From the NCBI GenBank assembly GCA_017395065.1, contig JAFPWH010000021.1:119776-183775 (forward strand): 64,000 nt of DNA. Reading direction: 5' to 3'. Source of the stretch: Clostridia bacterium (GTDB taxonomy: Bacteria > Bacillota > Clostridia > Christensenellales > Aristaeellaceae). Each line of letters begins with the position of its first letter. Position 1 is the stretch's first letter. The position numbers and the translations under genes were made by a program. This document shows positions 42,150 to 50,522 of the stretch, piece after piece. The notes beneath the pieces were generated by a model, which worked only from the letters and a program-made list of their open reading frames with translations, was not told where the DNA came from and ran no database searches.

Positions 42150-43361
42150 TCATTGCCGTTTCACTTCGCTCAGGCTCTTCTGTTTTGCGGAGATCATGGC
42201 CATCACAAAGCCGACTGCCGCCGCAAGGCACCAGAAAATGTACACGGTGCGCCAGGTGCCGTGAAGCTGCTCAAGCCAGCCCGTTACGCTGCCGGCCAGT
42301 GCGCTGCCCAGGTATATGAAGCTGTCGATCAGCCCCGCGACCAGACCCACCCTGCCCATTTTGTCGTACTGCATGGGCACGAGGGTCGTAAGCAGGGGGT
42401 TTGAGCCGTACAAAAGCGCGCTGATCATGCCGAGCAGGAGCGCGAGCAAAAACACGGTCGCGCCCGAAAAAACGCTGAGCACGAGGCTGAGCGCCCCGAC
42501 CGCGAGCATCATAAAGCCCACCAGCGCGCGGATGTTGAATTTCACGCGGCGCACCAGGAACGCGCCCAGAAGGATGCCAAGGAGATTGATGCAGGGAATG
42601 ATGAGCGCCGCCGTGCGCGAATCCGCGCCGATGATCGTGGGCGCCCAGGTGATGACGCCGTCGCGCACGAAGCCGTTGGCGAGGCAGCAAAGCAGCATGA
42701 ATACGAGTCCGGTTTTGAGCAATTTTCCAAGCGGCGCGCGCTCGTCCGAAACGTTCCGGCTGCCGCCGTCCTTTCCCTTCAGGCCGCCCGGGAGTCTGAC
42801 CAGCGCAAGGCCCGCCGCAAAGAGCAAAACCAGCGCGGGGATGCGGTACGAGTAGCGCCAGGAGAGAAGCTCACTCAGCTTTATGGCGATGCCCCACGCG
42901 GCGAAGTGTCCCGCCGCCAGCGTAAAGGACATGACGAAGGAAGCGCTCTTTCGTTGTTCGGGGCGGAAGGTATGTGCCATATAGAGCACGATGGGCGTCC
43001 AGATCATGGACTGGAAGACGCCGTTTAGCGTCCACATGGCGACCATCAGTTCGTAATGCTTCATCAGCGAGAACAGCACGTTGCACGCGGCCGAGCCCGC
43101 AAGCCCGGTCACGATCAGGCGCTTTGGGCGTATCCTGTCCGAAAGCGTGCCGAAGACCAGCTGCCCCGCGGCGTAGGTGACGGCGAACACCGTCTGCAAA
43201 AGGCCCGAGGCGGCCTTGGTCAGGTTCGTGAACTCGGCCATGATGTCTTCGAGCGTCGCGGACATGTTGAGCCTGCCGATGTAGGCGCAAAAATACACGA
43301 TGAAGCAGATCAGCAGTATGTGGGTCTGCCGCCTGTCAAAGGATTTGATGCCCGAATTCAT
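42150..43361 (-). CDS. MFS transporter, organophosphate/sugar-phosphate antiporter-like
   Basis: The 403-residue protein has 12 predicted membrane segments. The N-terminal FCAYIGRLNMSATLEDIM and FGTLSDRIRPKRLI loop resemble the GlpT/UhpT branch of the major facilitator superfamily. Substrate is not determined; uptake of a sugar acid or phosphorylated sugar would suit the neighbouring GH3 and lyase-like genes. It overlaps the aminopeptidase stop as ATGA. Confidence 0.85.
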   Translation of the reverse strand: MNSGIKSFDRRQTHILLICFIVYFCAYIGRLNMSATLEDIMAEFTNLTKAASGLLQTVFAVTYAAGQLVFGTLSDRIRPKRLIVTGLAGSAACNVLFSLMKHYELMVAMWTLNGVFQSMIWTPIVLYMAHTFRPEQRKSASFVMSFTLAAGHFAAWGIAIKLSELLSWRYSYRIPALVLLFAAGLALVRLPGGLKGKDGGSRNVSDERAPLGKLLKTGLVFMLLCCLANGFVRDGVITWAPTIIGADSRTAALIIPCINLLGILLGAFLVRRVKFNIRALVGFMMLAVGALSLVLSVFSGATVFLLALLLGMISALLYGSNPLLTTLVPMQYDKMGRVGLVAGLIDSFIYLGSALAGSVTGWLEQLHGTWRTVYIFWCLAAAVGFVMAMISAKQKSLSEVKRQ

Positions 43362-44656
43362 TTGACGATGTACTCTCCGTCGCTTTGCGCAAGCACGCTC
43401 GATTCAAAGAATGCCTTGACGCCGTTTATCATGTATTCCACGTCCCTTGCGCCCGCGGTCTCGTAGGTCGAATGCATCGAAAGTTGCGCAAGCCCTATGT
43501 CCACGGTGTTTAAGGAGAAGTGGCTGTTGGAGATGTTGCCCAGGGTCCCGCCGCCCGGCATGTCTGAGCGGTTGGAGAAGAACTGCGCGGGCACGCCCGC
43601 CCTGTCCAGTATACGCCTGAAAAGCGCCTTGCTCACGCCGTCGGAGGTGTATTTCTGGTTGGCGCTTTCCTTGATGACGATGCCCTCGTTCATGTAGACG
43701 GTGTTCGCGCTGTCGCTGAACTCGGGATGGTTGGGATGCATCGCGTGCGCGTTGTCGCAGGAGAGCATGAGAGACGAGGCGCGCATCTGCTGGAAGCGCT
43801 CGGCGCTTATATTCAGGCCCGCCGCAATCCTGCCCAGCACGTCGGTAAGGAAGCTCGAGTCTGCGCCCTGCTTGGTCGTGCTGCCGACTTCCTCGTTGTC
43901 GAAGACGGCCATCACGCCGACGGCGCCGCGGGGCGCGCTCATCGTGAAAGCCTTCGCCGTGGTATAGGCGCATTCGAGGTCGTCCAGCCTGCCGGCGGAA
44001 ATGAACTCGCCGTCCTTGCCCCACTGCGCGGGCTGAACGCGGCTGTAGAGGTACAGGTCATGACCGAGGATGTTTTCCTCCTGCGTGCCCGCAAGGGACG
44101 CAAGCTCGGCCTTAAACCCGCCTTTGCAGTCGATGCTTCCGTAGAGCGGCACCATGTCGGTCTGAAGGTTGTACTTCATGCCGTCGTTGATGTCCCGCTT
44201 CATGTGCGGGGCGACGTTGGGGATGACGAGGCTCGTCCTGTCCGAATCGACGAGCACCGTCTTGACGCCCGTATCGGTCTTTACCAGCACGCGGCCGGCG
44301 AAAGAAAGCGGCCTGTCCAGCCAGGTGGTCAGTATCGCGCCGCCGTATCGCTCGGTGTCCAGCTGGATGTAGCGGTTTTTGACCTCGAGCTCCGCGTTCT
44401 CCTTGATCTTGAAGACGGGCGAATCCGCGTGGGACGCGGTCAGCATGAAGCATTCCGGCTCGTCCTCAGGCACGATAAAGCCGATGACCGAGGAAAGATT
44501 TCGGGTCACAAAGTATTTTCCGCCCTTTTTCAGCTGCCACGCCTCACACTCTTTGAGCTCCGAAAAGCCGCTTTCGGAGAGCATTTTCTTGATCTGGTCC
44601 ACCGCGTGAAACGCGCTGCGGGAAAGGGACAAAAATTTCAAAAGCCCGTTTACCAT
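43358..44656 (-). CDS. M18 family aminopeptidase
   Basis: The 432-residue protein has M18 zinc-peptidase motifs: TASHADSPVFKIK with the first zinc His and Asp, GRLDDLECAYT, VFDNEEVGSTTKQGADS with the catalytic Glu pair, and SNSHFS with a late metal-binding His region. It removes N-terminal residues from peptides in the cytoplasm. ATG 44656 follows AGAAAGG. It is coupled to the MFS gene. Confidence 0.93.
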   Translation of the reverse strand: MVNGLLKFLSLSRSAFHAVDQIKKMLSESGFSELKECEAWQLKKGGKYFVTRNLSSVIGFIVPEDEPECFMLTASHADSPVFKIKENAELEVKNRYIQLDTERYGGAILTTWLDRPLSFAGRVLVKTDTGVKTVLVDSDRTSLVIPNVAPHMKRDINDGMKYNLQTDMVPLYGSIDCKGGFKAELASLAGTQEENILGHDLYLYSRVQPAQWGKDGEFISAGRLDDLECAYTTAKAFTMSAPRGAVGVMAVFDNEEVGSTTKQGADSSFLTDVLGRIAAGLNISAERFQQMRASSLMLSCDNAHAMHPNHPEFSDSANTVYMNEGIVIKESANQKYTSDGVSKALFRRILDRAGVPAQFFSNRSDMPGGGTLGNISNSHFSLNTVDIGLAQLSMHSTYETAGARDVEYMINGVKAFFESSVLAQSDGEYIVK

Positions 44657-44704
44657 GTCAAAAGCACCTTTCTTTTATAATTGCCGTGCAGTGTACCCCG
44701 CGCT

Positions 44705-45631
44705 TCAGCCCTTCAGAAGCAGCATGTAGATCAGAAGCAGGTGCGCGGGATAGAAGAAGTAGAAGATGCGCTTGGGGAGCTTCACGTAGCGCTTTCTGAT
44801 CGGGAGATAGATCAGCAAAAGCGACGGCAGGGCGTAGATCTCGCTCGAAATCCGCTTGAACGCCGTTTCGTTGAATTTGAGAGCGTAGCTCGTGCCCTGT
44901 TTCGTGAGCACGAAGGCGTAATCCGTGATGAGCCTTGGCATGCACCAGTTGATAAAGAACAGAAGCACCGCGACGAAGGAGACCAGCGGCCTGTCCAAAA
45001 AGGCATAGAACAGTATGATCAGGAAAACGCCCTCGTAGCCGTAGTCGATGCGGCTGTGCAGGGCCACGGTGAGTAAAATCGCAAAGCACATCAGCATATA
45101 GCGCCGGTGCCTGTAGCCGCCGATGATCAGCGTGCCGAGGCCCAGCGTAAACAGGATGTTCAGGTTCTTTCCCTGAAAATAGTAGCGGTAGATGTCCAGC
45201 GGGAGGATGCCGTTCCAGGTGAACTTGCCAAGCGCCACGTGCCCCATCGCCTCCTGATACAGAGGGTGCACGAGGATGCCCATCAAAAGCAGCCTGAAGG
45301 CGTATTTCCAGATGTTGTGCGTGTAGTTGCAGCCCACGGCGATGCCGTAGGCGAACATGGGCATCGCCAGCCGCCCGATGACCCTTAAGATGTTCAGGCG
45401 CGGCAGGTACGAAAGCACTTCGCCGGTGAAGGTGAGCACATAGGCGTCCGGGAAGATCATCTTGCCCATGTGGTCGCAAAGCATCAGCAGGCATGCGAAG
45501 ATCTTCAGCATGCCTGTGTCTACGTTCGATTTTACGGGTTTTGGCGGCACGATCTGACGCTCGCTATGCTGCCAAAACCTGCGCTTTTGAGGGACGAGCG
45601 CGTTGTTTTCTTCCATAGCAGACGCCCGCAT
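44705..45631 (-). CDS. TraX family membrane protein, predicted O-acyltransferase-like
   Basis: The protein of about 308 residues has around eight membrane segments, with LKIFACLLMLCDHMGKMIF, a RLAMPMFAYGIAVG loop and a C-terminal FYFFYPAHLLLIYMLLL segment typical of TraX/acyltransferase-like proteins. The archetype acetylates F pilin; chromosomal Firmicute members are uncharacterised. The start ATG 45631 shares a base with the GH3 stop (TGATG), implying coupling; ATG 45616 is an alternative. Confidence 0.82.
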   Translation of the reverse strand: MRASAMEENNALVPQKRRFWQHSERQIVPPKPVKSNVDTGMLKIFACLLMLCDHMGKMIFPDAYVLTFTGEVLSYLPRLNILRVIGRLAMPMFAYGIAVGCNYTHNIWKYAFRLLLMGILVHPLYQEAMGHVALGKFTWNGILPLDIYRYYFQGKNLNILFTLGLGTLIIGGYRHRRYMLMCFAILLTVALHSRIDYGYEGVFLIILFYAFLDRPLVSFVAVLLFFINWCMPRLITDYAFVLTKQGTSYALKFNETAFKRISSEIYALPSLLLIYLPIRKRYVKLPKRIFYFFYPAHLLLIYMLLLKG

Positions 45632-47712
45632 CAGATGACCACGTCGATTTCCAGCGGCGCGGCGCCGAGCTTGTTCACGCTCACGTTGTCGGGCTGGCTG
45701 CCGCCCACGTACAGGCGGAAATGCCTGCCGGCGCGGATGCGCCTGCCGTCGTCGGTGACGCACTCGAAGGCCCTTTCGGGAATGGGCAGCATGACGCGCT
45801 TTTCCTCGCCGCTGGCAAGGGACACTCTTCCGAAGGCGCAGAGCGAATAGTTGAGGCCGTGGCTTTCGAACTCCATGGGCTTGATGTAGACCTGCGCGAC
45901 CTCCTCGGCGTCTCTGAGGCCTGTGTTTTTGATCTTTACGGTGAGCGCGTTTTTGTTCTGGTCGAACGTCGGCTCCGAGTAGCGGAACGCCGTATAGCTC
46001 AGGCCGTAGCCGAAGGGGTACAGCGCCTCGCCCTTGAAGTAGCGGTAGGTGCGGCCCTGCATCGAATAGTCGGTGAAATCAGGAAGATCGGATGCGCTCT
46101 TGTAGAAGGTGACGGGCAGCCTGCCGCTGGGGCAGACCTTGCCGAAGAGGAGGTTGGCCGCGGCCGTGCCGCCCGCCTGGCCCGCGTACCAGACCTGAAG
46201 GACGGCGTTGCCCTCCTCGACCCTGAGCGCGCTGCCCGCGGCGATCAGCGTGACGACGGGCTTTCCGGTGTCGATCACCGCCTTGAGCAGGCGCTTTTGG
46301 CAGGCGGGCAGCTCGAGCGATTCCTTGTCGCCGGAGGAATATTCGTTGCTTGCGTCGCCCTCCTCGCCCTCGATCGTGGAATCGAGACCCAGGACCAGTA
46401 TGGCCACGTCGCTCATGCTCGCCATTTGCACGGCCTCGGCGATGCGGTCGTCGTCCTTGCTCAGATTGCTGGTCGCGTTTTTGTACAGCGGGCAGCCCAG
46501 AGAATAGTTCACCCTCACGCCCGCGTTGCGGCAGGCGGCGCGGATGCCCTCGAGGTAGGTCACGTAGCGCGAGGAGGTGCCGTTGTAATTGCCCTCGAGC
46601 GCGACGGTGGAATCGGCGTTGGGGCCGATGACGGCGACGGAGCGGATGGCGTTCAGATTGATGGGCAGTATTCCGTCGTTTTTCAAAAGCACCATGCTGC
46701 GCTCGGCGGCCTTGAGCGCCGCCTTGTCGTGCCTGTCGCAGTCGTTGACCGCAAAGGGAATGTTGTCGTATTCGTTGTCGTCTGCGAACATGCCCAGGAG
46801 GTAGCGGCAGGTAAAGGCCCTGATGCAGCTTTGCGTGATGTCGTCCTCGGTGACGAGGCCCTCGTTCAACGCCTCCATGAGGTGCACGTAGGTGTTGCCG
46901 CAGTTGATGTCACAGCCGCTCTTGATGGCCAGCGCCGCGGATTCCTCGGGCGTGTCGGTGACCTTGTGGAACTGATGGAAGTCGCTGATGGCCCAGCAGT
47001 CGCTGACGAAGTGGCCCTCGAAGCCCCACTGCTTCCTGAGAATCTCCTTTATCATGTGATGGCCGCAGCACACTTCGCCGTTGGTTCGGTTGTACGCGCC
47101 CATGACCGCTTCGACGCCCGCTTCCTTTACGGCGGCCTCGAACGCGGGCAGGTAGGTGTCCCACAGGTCGTAGTCGCTCACCTGGGCGTTAAAGCTGTGC
47201 CTGAGCTTCTCGGGGCCGGAGTGCACCGCGAAGTGCTTTGCGCAGGCGGCGACCTTCATGTATTCGCCCTTGCCCTGCAGGCCCTTGATGAAGCCCACGC
47301 CCATGCGGGAGGTGAGGTACGGGTCTTCGCCGTAGGTCTCCTGTCCCCTGCCCCAGCGCGGATCTCGGAAAATGTTGATGTTCGGGGACCAGAAGGTCAG
47401 GCCCTTGTAAATGTCTCTGTCGCCCAGCGCGGACTGGAAATTGTATTTCGCCCTCGCCTCGGTGGAGATGACGTCGGCGATGTCTTCGATCACGTCCTCG
47501 TCGAAGATGGCCGCCAGTGCGATCGCCTGCGGAAAAACGGTGGCGGTACCTGCTCTGGCCACGCCGTGCAGCGCCTCGTTCCACCAGTTGTAGGCGGGTA
47601 TGCCCAGCCGCTCGATGGCCGGAGCGTCATACCTGAGCTGAGAGGCTTTCTCCTCGATCGTCATTTTGGAAACAAGTTCGGTCGCCAGACGGCGCGCTTC
47701 AGTCCTGTCCAT
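45631..47712 (-). CDS. Glycoside hydrolase family 3 enzyme, beta-xylosidase/glucosidase type
   Basis: The 693-residue protein has the GH3 N-terminal barrel (NWWNEALHGVAR at 42-53, RDPRWGRGQETYGEDP at 116-131, AKHFAVHSG), the nucleophile Asp238 in VSDCWAI, a second alpha/beta domain with IGPNADS, and a C-terminal fibronectin III-like domain. The NEALHGVA motif is typical of beta-xylosidase/arabinofuranosidase-like GH3. No signal peptide is seen, so it acts on imported oligosaccharides. It heads the operon. Confidence 0.93.
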   Translation of the reverse strand: MDRTEARRLATELVSKMTIEEKASQLRYDAPAIERLGIPAYNWWNEALHGVARAGTATVFPQAIALAAIFDEDVIEDIADVISTEARAKYNFQSALGDRDIYKGLTFWSPNINIFRDPRWGRGQETYGEDPYLTSRMGVGFIKGLQGKGEYMKVAACAKHFAVHSGPEKLRHSFNAQVSDYDLWDTYLPAFEAAVKEAGVEAVMGAYNRTNGEVCCGHHMIKEILRKQWGFEGHFVSDCWAISDFHQFHKVTDTPEESAALAIKSGCDINCGNTYVHLMEALNEGLVTEDDITQSCIRAFTCRYLLGMFADDNEYDNIPFAVNDCDRHDKAALKAAERSMVLLKNDGILPINLNAIRSVAVIGPNADSTVALEGNYNGTSSRYVTYLEGIRAACRNAGVRVNYSLGCPLYKNATSNLSKDDDRIAEAVQMASMSDVAILVLGLDSTIEGEEGDASNEYSSGDKESLELPACQKRLLKAVIDTGKPVVTLIAAGSALRVEEGNAVLQVWYAGQAGGTAAANLLFGKVCPSGRLPVTFYKSASDLPDFTDYSMQGRTYRYFKGEALYPFGYGLSYTAFRYSEPTFDQNKNALTVKIKNTGLRDAEEVAQVYIKPMEFESHGLNYSLCAFGRVSLASGEEKRVMLPIPERAFECVTDDGRRIRAGRHFRLYVGGSQPDNVSVNKLGAAPLEIDVVI

Positions 47713-47740
47713 TGGGTTACCTCCATCCTTTTATGCTTTT

Positions 47741-47769
47741 ATTCTAAACCTTAAAGCGCTTTATGTCAA
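47741..47769 (-). promoter_or_regulatory. GH3 operon promoter with embedded operator
   Basis: TTGACA (47764-47769), a 17-base spacer and TAGAAT (47741-47746). The spacer contains the palindrome TAAAGCGCTTTA. Confidence 0.82.
47752..47763. promoter_or_regulatory. LacI/CcpA-type operator palindrome
   Basis: TAAAGCGCTTTA is a perfect 12-base palindrome with the AAnCGnTT core of LacI-family operators and close to the catabolite responsive element. Lying between -35 and -10 it would block RNA polymerase when occupied. Confidence 0.7.
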
Positions 47770-47776
47770 TGTTTGA

Positions 47777-47805
47777 TTGACAAATTCTGCGAGATATCGC
47801 ATAAT
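47777..47805 (+). promoter_or_regulatory. Promoter of tcdA
   Basis: TTGACA (47777-47782) and CATAAT (47800-47805) with a 17-base spacer. Its -35 and that of the GH3 promoter form the inverted repeat TGTCAATGTTTGATTGACA (47764-47782). Confidence 0.78.
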
Positions 47806-47832
47806 ATGAGCAGAGAAACGGAGGCGAACGAT

Positions 47833-48516
47833 ATGGCGTGGACAGACAGGACGCGGATGCTGCTGGGGGAGGACGCGCTCGGCAGGCTCGCAAACAGTCG
47901 CGTGGCGGTCTTCGGCCTGGGCGGCGTGGGCGGCTACGTGCTCGAGGCGCTGGTCAGGGCCGGCGTCGGACACATCACCGCCGTCGACGGCGACACGGTG
48001 GACGAAACGAACCTGAACCGCCAGCTGCTGGCGACGCGCTTTAGCCTCGGCAAGAGCAAGGCCGAAGCCGCGAAGGAGCGCGCGCTCAGCATAAACGCTT
48101 CGCTCGACATTTCCGCGCTTCAGCTGTTTTACGAGGCCTCGAACGCGGACGAGATCGATTTTTCTTCCTTCGATTACGTCGCCGACTGCATCGACACCGT
48201 ATCCTCCAAGCTTCTGATCGTCGAAAGGTGCGTATCATTGGGCACGCCCGTCCTGTCCAGCATGGGAACGGGCAACAAGCTGCACCCCGAAAAGCTTCGC
48301 ATAGCGGACTTGTCCGAAACGAGCGTCTGCCCGCTGGCCAGGGTCATGCGAAGGGAGCTCAGAAAGCGCGGCATCGAACACGTGCAGGTGCTCTTTTCAA
48401 CGGAGGAGCCCATAAAGACCGGCTCGCGCACGCCGGGCAGCGTCAGCTTCGTACCCTCCGCCGCGGGCCTTCTGATCGCGGGAGAGATCATAAGAAAGCT
48501 GGCCGGCGTCGACTGA
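47833..48516 (+). CDS. tcdA: tRNA threonylcarbamoyladenosine dehydratase
   Basis: The 227-residue ThiF/MoeB-fold protein starts MAWTDRTRMLLGEDAL, has the nucleotide-binding GLGGVGGYVLEALVRAG, DETNLNRQ and ADCIDT motifs and the TcdA-typical PLARVMRRELRKRGI. It cyclises t6A to ct6A in tRNAs reading ANN codons, using ATP. ATG 47833 follows GGAGG; an upstream ATG overlaps the promoter -35. It is a single-gene unit. Confidence 0.93.
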   Translation: MAWTDRTRMLLGEDALGRLANSRVAVFGLGGVGGYVLEALVRAGVGHITAVDGDTVDETNLNRQLLATRFSLGKSKAEAAKERALSINASLDISALQLFYEASNADEIDFSSFDYVADCIDTVSSKLLIVERCVSLGTPVLSSMGTGNKLHPEKLRIADLSETSVCPLARVMRRELRKRGIEHVQVLFSTEEPIKTGSRTPGSVSFVPSAAGLLIAGEIIRKLAGVD

Positions 48517-48530
48517 TTGCGCCGGAAAAC

Positions 48531-48567
48531 GCGCAAAAACCCGCGGGCGTGACGCCGGCGGGTTTTT
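48531..48567. terminator. Bidirectional terminator after tcdA
   Basis: CCCGC...GCGGG with an inner GGCGT/ACGCC stem is flanked by A5 on the left and T5 on the right, so it works for tcdA (+) and for the secreted protein gene (-). Confidence 0.85.
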
Positions 48568-48588
48568 GTTTGAGGACTTGCGCGCGGA

Positions 48589-49149
48589 TTATTCGGCCGC
48601 TTCCTCGATGGGTTCGAAATCGAGATCGCTCAGGAAGTCGATGGCAAGTTCGATATCCTCCGCGGTGAGGGCCGCCTCGGTGTCGACGCCGCTCATCAGC
48701 GTGAACTCGATGCAATAGCCCATGTAGATCGAGAAGAAGGATACGTAATCCTGATAATCGCCGACCTCGGTGGCCATGAGGAGCTTGGTGCCGAGCTTGG
48801 TCTCGGTGTAGCCGAATTCCATCTCGTACTCCGAGTAGGTGGCTTCGATCTCGGCCAGCGCCTCGTCGTCCAGATCGTTGAAGCGCTCGACGTCGGCATA
48901 GGCTTCGTCATAGGCGATGACCATGGACATGATGGGCTTGGTTTCGTCCTCGCTCATGATGCTCCAGATGCTCATCAGGCTGTCGCTGTAGAACAGGGAA
49001 ACGGTGTAGCCTTCGGGCACCCTGGCCTTGAGGGTAAAGGCGCCGTTCACTTCGAGGCTGCCGACTTCTTCCTTCGCAGCGGTCTCGGCAAAGGAAACGA
49101 GGCTGAACGCCATAATCAGGCAAAGCGTGAGGGAAATGAGTTTCTTCAT
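48589..49149 (-). CDS. Secreted protein of unknown function
   Basis: The 186-residue protein has a signal peptide (1-21, ending SFA) and a strongly acidic mature part ending in EEAAE. There is no lipobox and no catalytic motif I recognise. The mature region is alpha/beta with VPEGYTVSLFYSDSLMSIWSI near the start, resembling small secreted sensor-like proteins of Clostridia. It sits 18 bases after the SH3b gene and is probably cotranscribed. Confidence 0.75.
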   Translation of the reverse strand: MKKLISLTLCLIMAFSLVSFAETAAKEEVGSLEVNGAFTLKARVPEGYTVSLFYSDSLMSIWSIMSEDETKPIMSMVIAYDEAYADVERFNDLDDEALAEIEATYSEYEMEFGYTETKLGTKLLMATEVGDYQDYVSFFSIYMGYCIEFTLMSGVDTEAALTAEDIELAIDFLSDLDFEPIEEAAE

Positions 49150-49167
49150 GGCATCAATACCTCCTTA

Positions 49168-49767
49168 TCAGTTGCCGGCAGTGAGCGTCATATCTTTCCA
49201 GATGTAGCCCACAAAGCCGGTCGCGGGATCCTGCACCTGCAGCCAGTGATTCAGCTCACTGATGACAGTGAAGCGGTCGCCGGCCTTATAGGTGGAAATG
49301 ACCCTGGCGCTGGTGCTGGGCGCCCAGCGGAAGTTGATCCAGGTGGTGACGCGGGTGGGGTTGACGTAGACGGTGTAGGCGTTGACCTTCCTGGCGCTCT
49401 TGAACTCGGCGTTCATGTTGGCAAGGATGGTCGCATCGGTCTTGGTTTCGGTCTTGGTCGCGGTCTTGGCGCTCGGCTTGGACGTGGGCTTCGTGGCTAC
49501 GAGATAGCGGGTGGCTACGTAGCCCCTCTTGGCGCCGTATACGATCTCGGCCCAGCCGTTTCCGAGGTAATGATCCACACCCACGGCTTCGCCGTACTTG
49601 AGGCTGCCGATGATGTTGTTCTTGGTTACATTGGGCGAGGAACGGACGTTCAGACTGATCCCCGTGTTCGTGCGGACGTACATCGTCTTCACTTCTGCCG
49701 TGGCAGGCACGACCATTGCGGCGATGAGCATCATCGCTATGAGCACGCCTAACAAACGTTTGATCAT
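49168..49767 (-). CDS. Secreted protein with two SH3b domains
   Basis: The 199-residue protein has a signal peptide (1-24) and two bacterial SH3 domains: one at about 27-90 (GISLNVRSSPNVTKNNIIGSL) and one at about 135-195 (INFRWAPSTSARVISTYKAGD, VGYIWKDMTL), joined by a Thr/Lys-rich linker with repeated TKTETK. Such proteins bind cell-wall peptides. It has no enzymatic domain. Confidence 0.85.
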   Translation of the reverse strand: MIKRLLGVLIAMMLIAAMVVPATAEVKTMYVRTNTGISLNVRSSPNVTKNNIIGSLKYGEAVGVDHYLGNGWAEIVYGAKRGYVATRYLVATKPTSKPSAKTATKTETKTDATILANMNAEFKSARKVNAYTVYVNPTRVTTWINFRWAPSTSARVISTYKAGDRFTVISELNHWLQVQDPATGFVGYIWKDMTLTAGN

Positions 49768-49816
49768 GAAAAGGCCTCCTGTATATTATCATTCCATGCT
49801 TTCGCATGTAGTGTTC

Positions 49817-49822
49817 ATTATA
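49817..49822 (-). promoter_or_regulatory. Extended -10 promoter of the SH3b gene
   Basis: TGGTATAAT on the minus strand is an extended -10 element; no good -35 is present. It lies 50 bases before the ATG. Confidence 0.6.
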
Positions 49823-49899
49823 CCACAAAGCAGAACAAATAGCTTTACCTCTGTGTTAATTGTTCATTTTTCATTAAGTATTGTTTCGTATTCTTTTCT

Positions 49900-49937
49900 G
49901 AAATAATGCAGCCCGGGCATAAATCGTCCGGGCTGCA
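49900..49937 (-). terminator. Terminator after the 94-residue membrane protein gene
   Basis: TGCAGCCCGG and CCGGGCTGCA form a perfect 10-bp stem with an 11-base loop, followed by TTATTTC on the minus strand. Confidence 0.65.
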
Positions 49938-49957
49938 TACGGTCATGGCGCGATCTG

Positions 49958-50242
49958 TCAGGTCGCGAGCGTCAGTATGAACAGAAGTATGATGACGGCA
50001 AACAGGCAAAGCGTCACGTTCACAGCGCGGCTGTAGAGGTTTTCGTCCACGCCCAAAAGCCTGGCTGTCCAGGTCCTGAGCATGCCCCAGAGCTTCTTTG
50101 CGCCCCTGCACAGCGCTGCCCAAAGGATCGGCGTGTACTTGCAGATGAGCTCCCAGGCGCGCCGGATGACGTCGAGCAGCACGACGCCCGCTCGCTTGAG
50201 CACGTCCAGCACCTTGCCCATGATTTCCTTGAATTTATCCAT
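49958..50242 (-). CDS. Small membrane protein of unknown function
   Basis: The 94-residue protein has a basic, amphipathic N-terminal region (about 1-62) rich in Lys, Arg and Trp, and one C-terminal membrane segment (about 75-93). AAAGGAGG precedes ATG 50242, supporting real translation. It is between tRNA-Ala and the SH3b gene. I do not recognise a family. Confidence 0.65.
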   Translation of the reverse strand: MDKFKEIMGKVLDVLKRAGVVLLDVIRRAWELICKYTPILWAALCRGAKKLWGMLRTWTARLLGVDENLYSRAVNVTLCLFAVIILLFILTLAT

Positions 50243-50271
50243 ATGTGTGACCTCCTTTAAGGGAAACTGTC

Positions 50272-50298
50272 AAAAAAAGGATACCCGTTCAGGTATCC
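50272..50298 (-). terminator. Terminator after tRNA-Ala
   Basis: GGATACC and GGTATCC (50279-50298) with a short loop are followed by T7 on the minus strand, immediately downstream of the tRNA. Confidence 0.85.
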
Positions 50299-50300
50299 CA

Positions 50301-50373
50301 TGGAGCATAGGAGATTCGAACTCCTGGCCCCCACAATGCCATTGTGGTGCGCTACCAACTGCGCTAATGCCCC
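50301..50373 (-). tRNA. tRNA-Ala (anticodon GGC)
   Basis: The minus strand gives a full cloverleaf: acceptor GGGGCAT/ATGCTCC, D-arm with AGCGCAGTTGGTAGCGC, anticodon stem CCACA/TGTGG with loop ATGGCAT (anticodon GGC), and T-arm AGGAGTTCGAATCTCCT. Base pair 3-70 is G-U, the alanine identity element. The CCA end is not encoded. It reads GCC and GCU codons. Confidence 0.95.
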
Positions 50374-50386
50374 GCGAACAAAAGAT

Positions 50387-50415
50387 ATTATACAACACGA
50401 AGGCGTATTTGTAAA
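50387..50415 (-). promoter_or_regulatory. Promoter of tRNA-Ala
   Basis: TTTACA (50410-50415), a 17-base spacer and TATAAT (50387-50392) lie 14 bases upstream of the mature tRNA 5' end. Confidence 0.85.
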
Positions 50416-50473
50416 GAGCGAAGCGCGTTAATATATGGTTAAAGCCTTTCCGACCGTCGGTTTCGGACAGCCG

Positions 50474-50512
50474 GCTTTGGGCGGGGCGAAAAAAACCTGC
50501 CCCGCCCAAAGC
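50474..50512 (-). terminator. Strong hairpin downstream of acpP
   Basis: GCTTTGGGCGGGGC and GCCCCGCCCAAAGC form a 14-bp stem. On the minus strand the T-run lies in the loop, not after the stem, so it may protect the mRNA end rather than terminate by the standard mechanism. Confidence 0.5.
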
Positions 50513-50522
50513 GCCGCCCTTT

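Noticed and set aside
45721..47754. Long plus-strand frame of 677 codons opposite the GH3 gene
   Set aside because: No known motifs, Arg/Gly/Ala/Val-rich composition typical of an antisense frame in GC-rich DNA, and the opposite strand is a complete GH3 enzyme.
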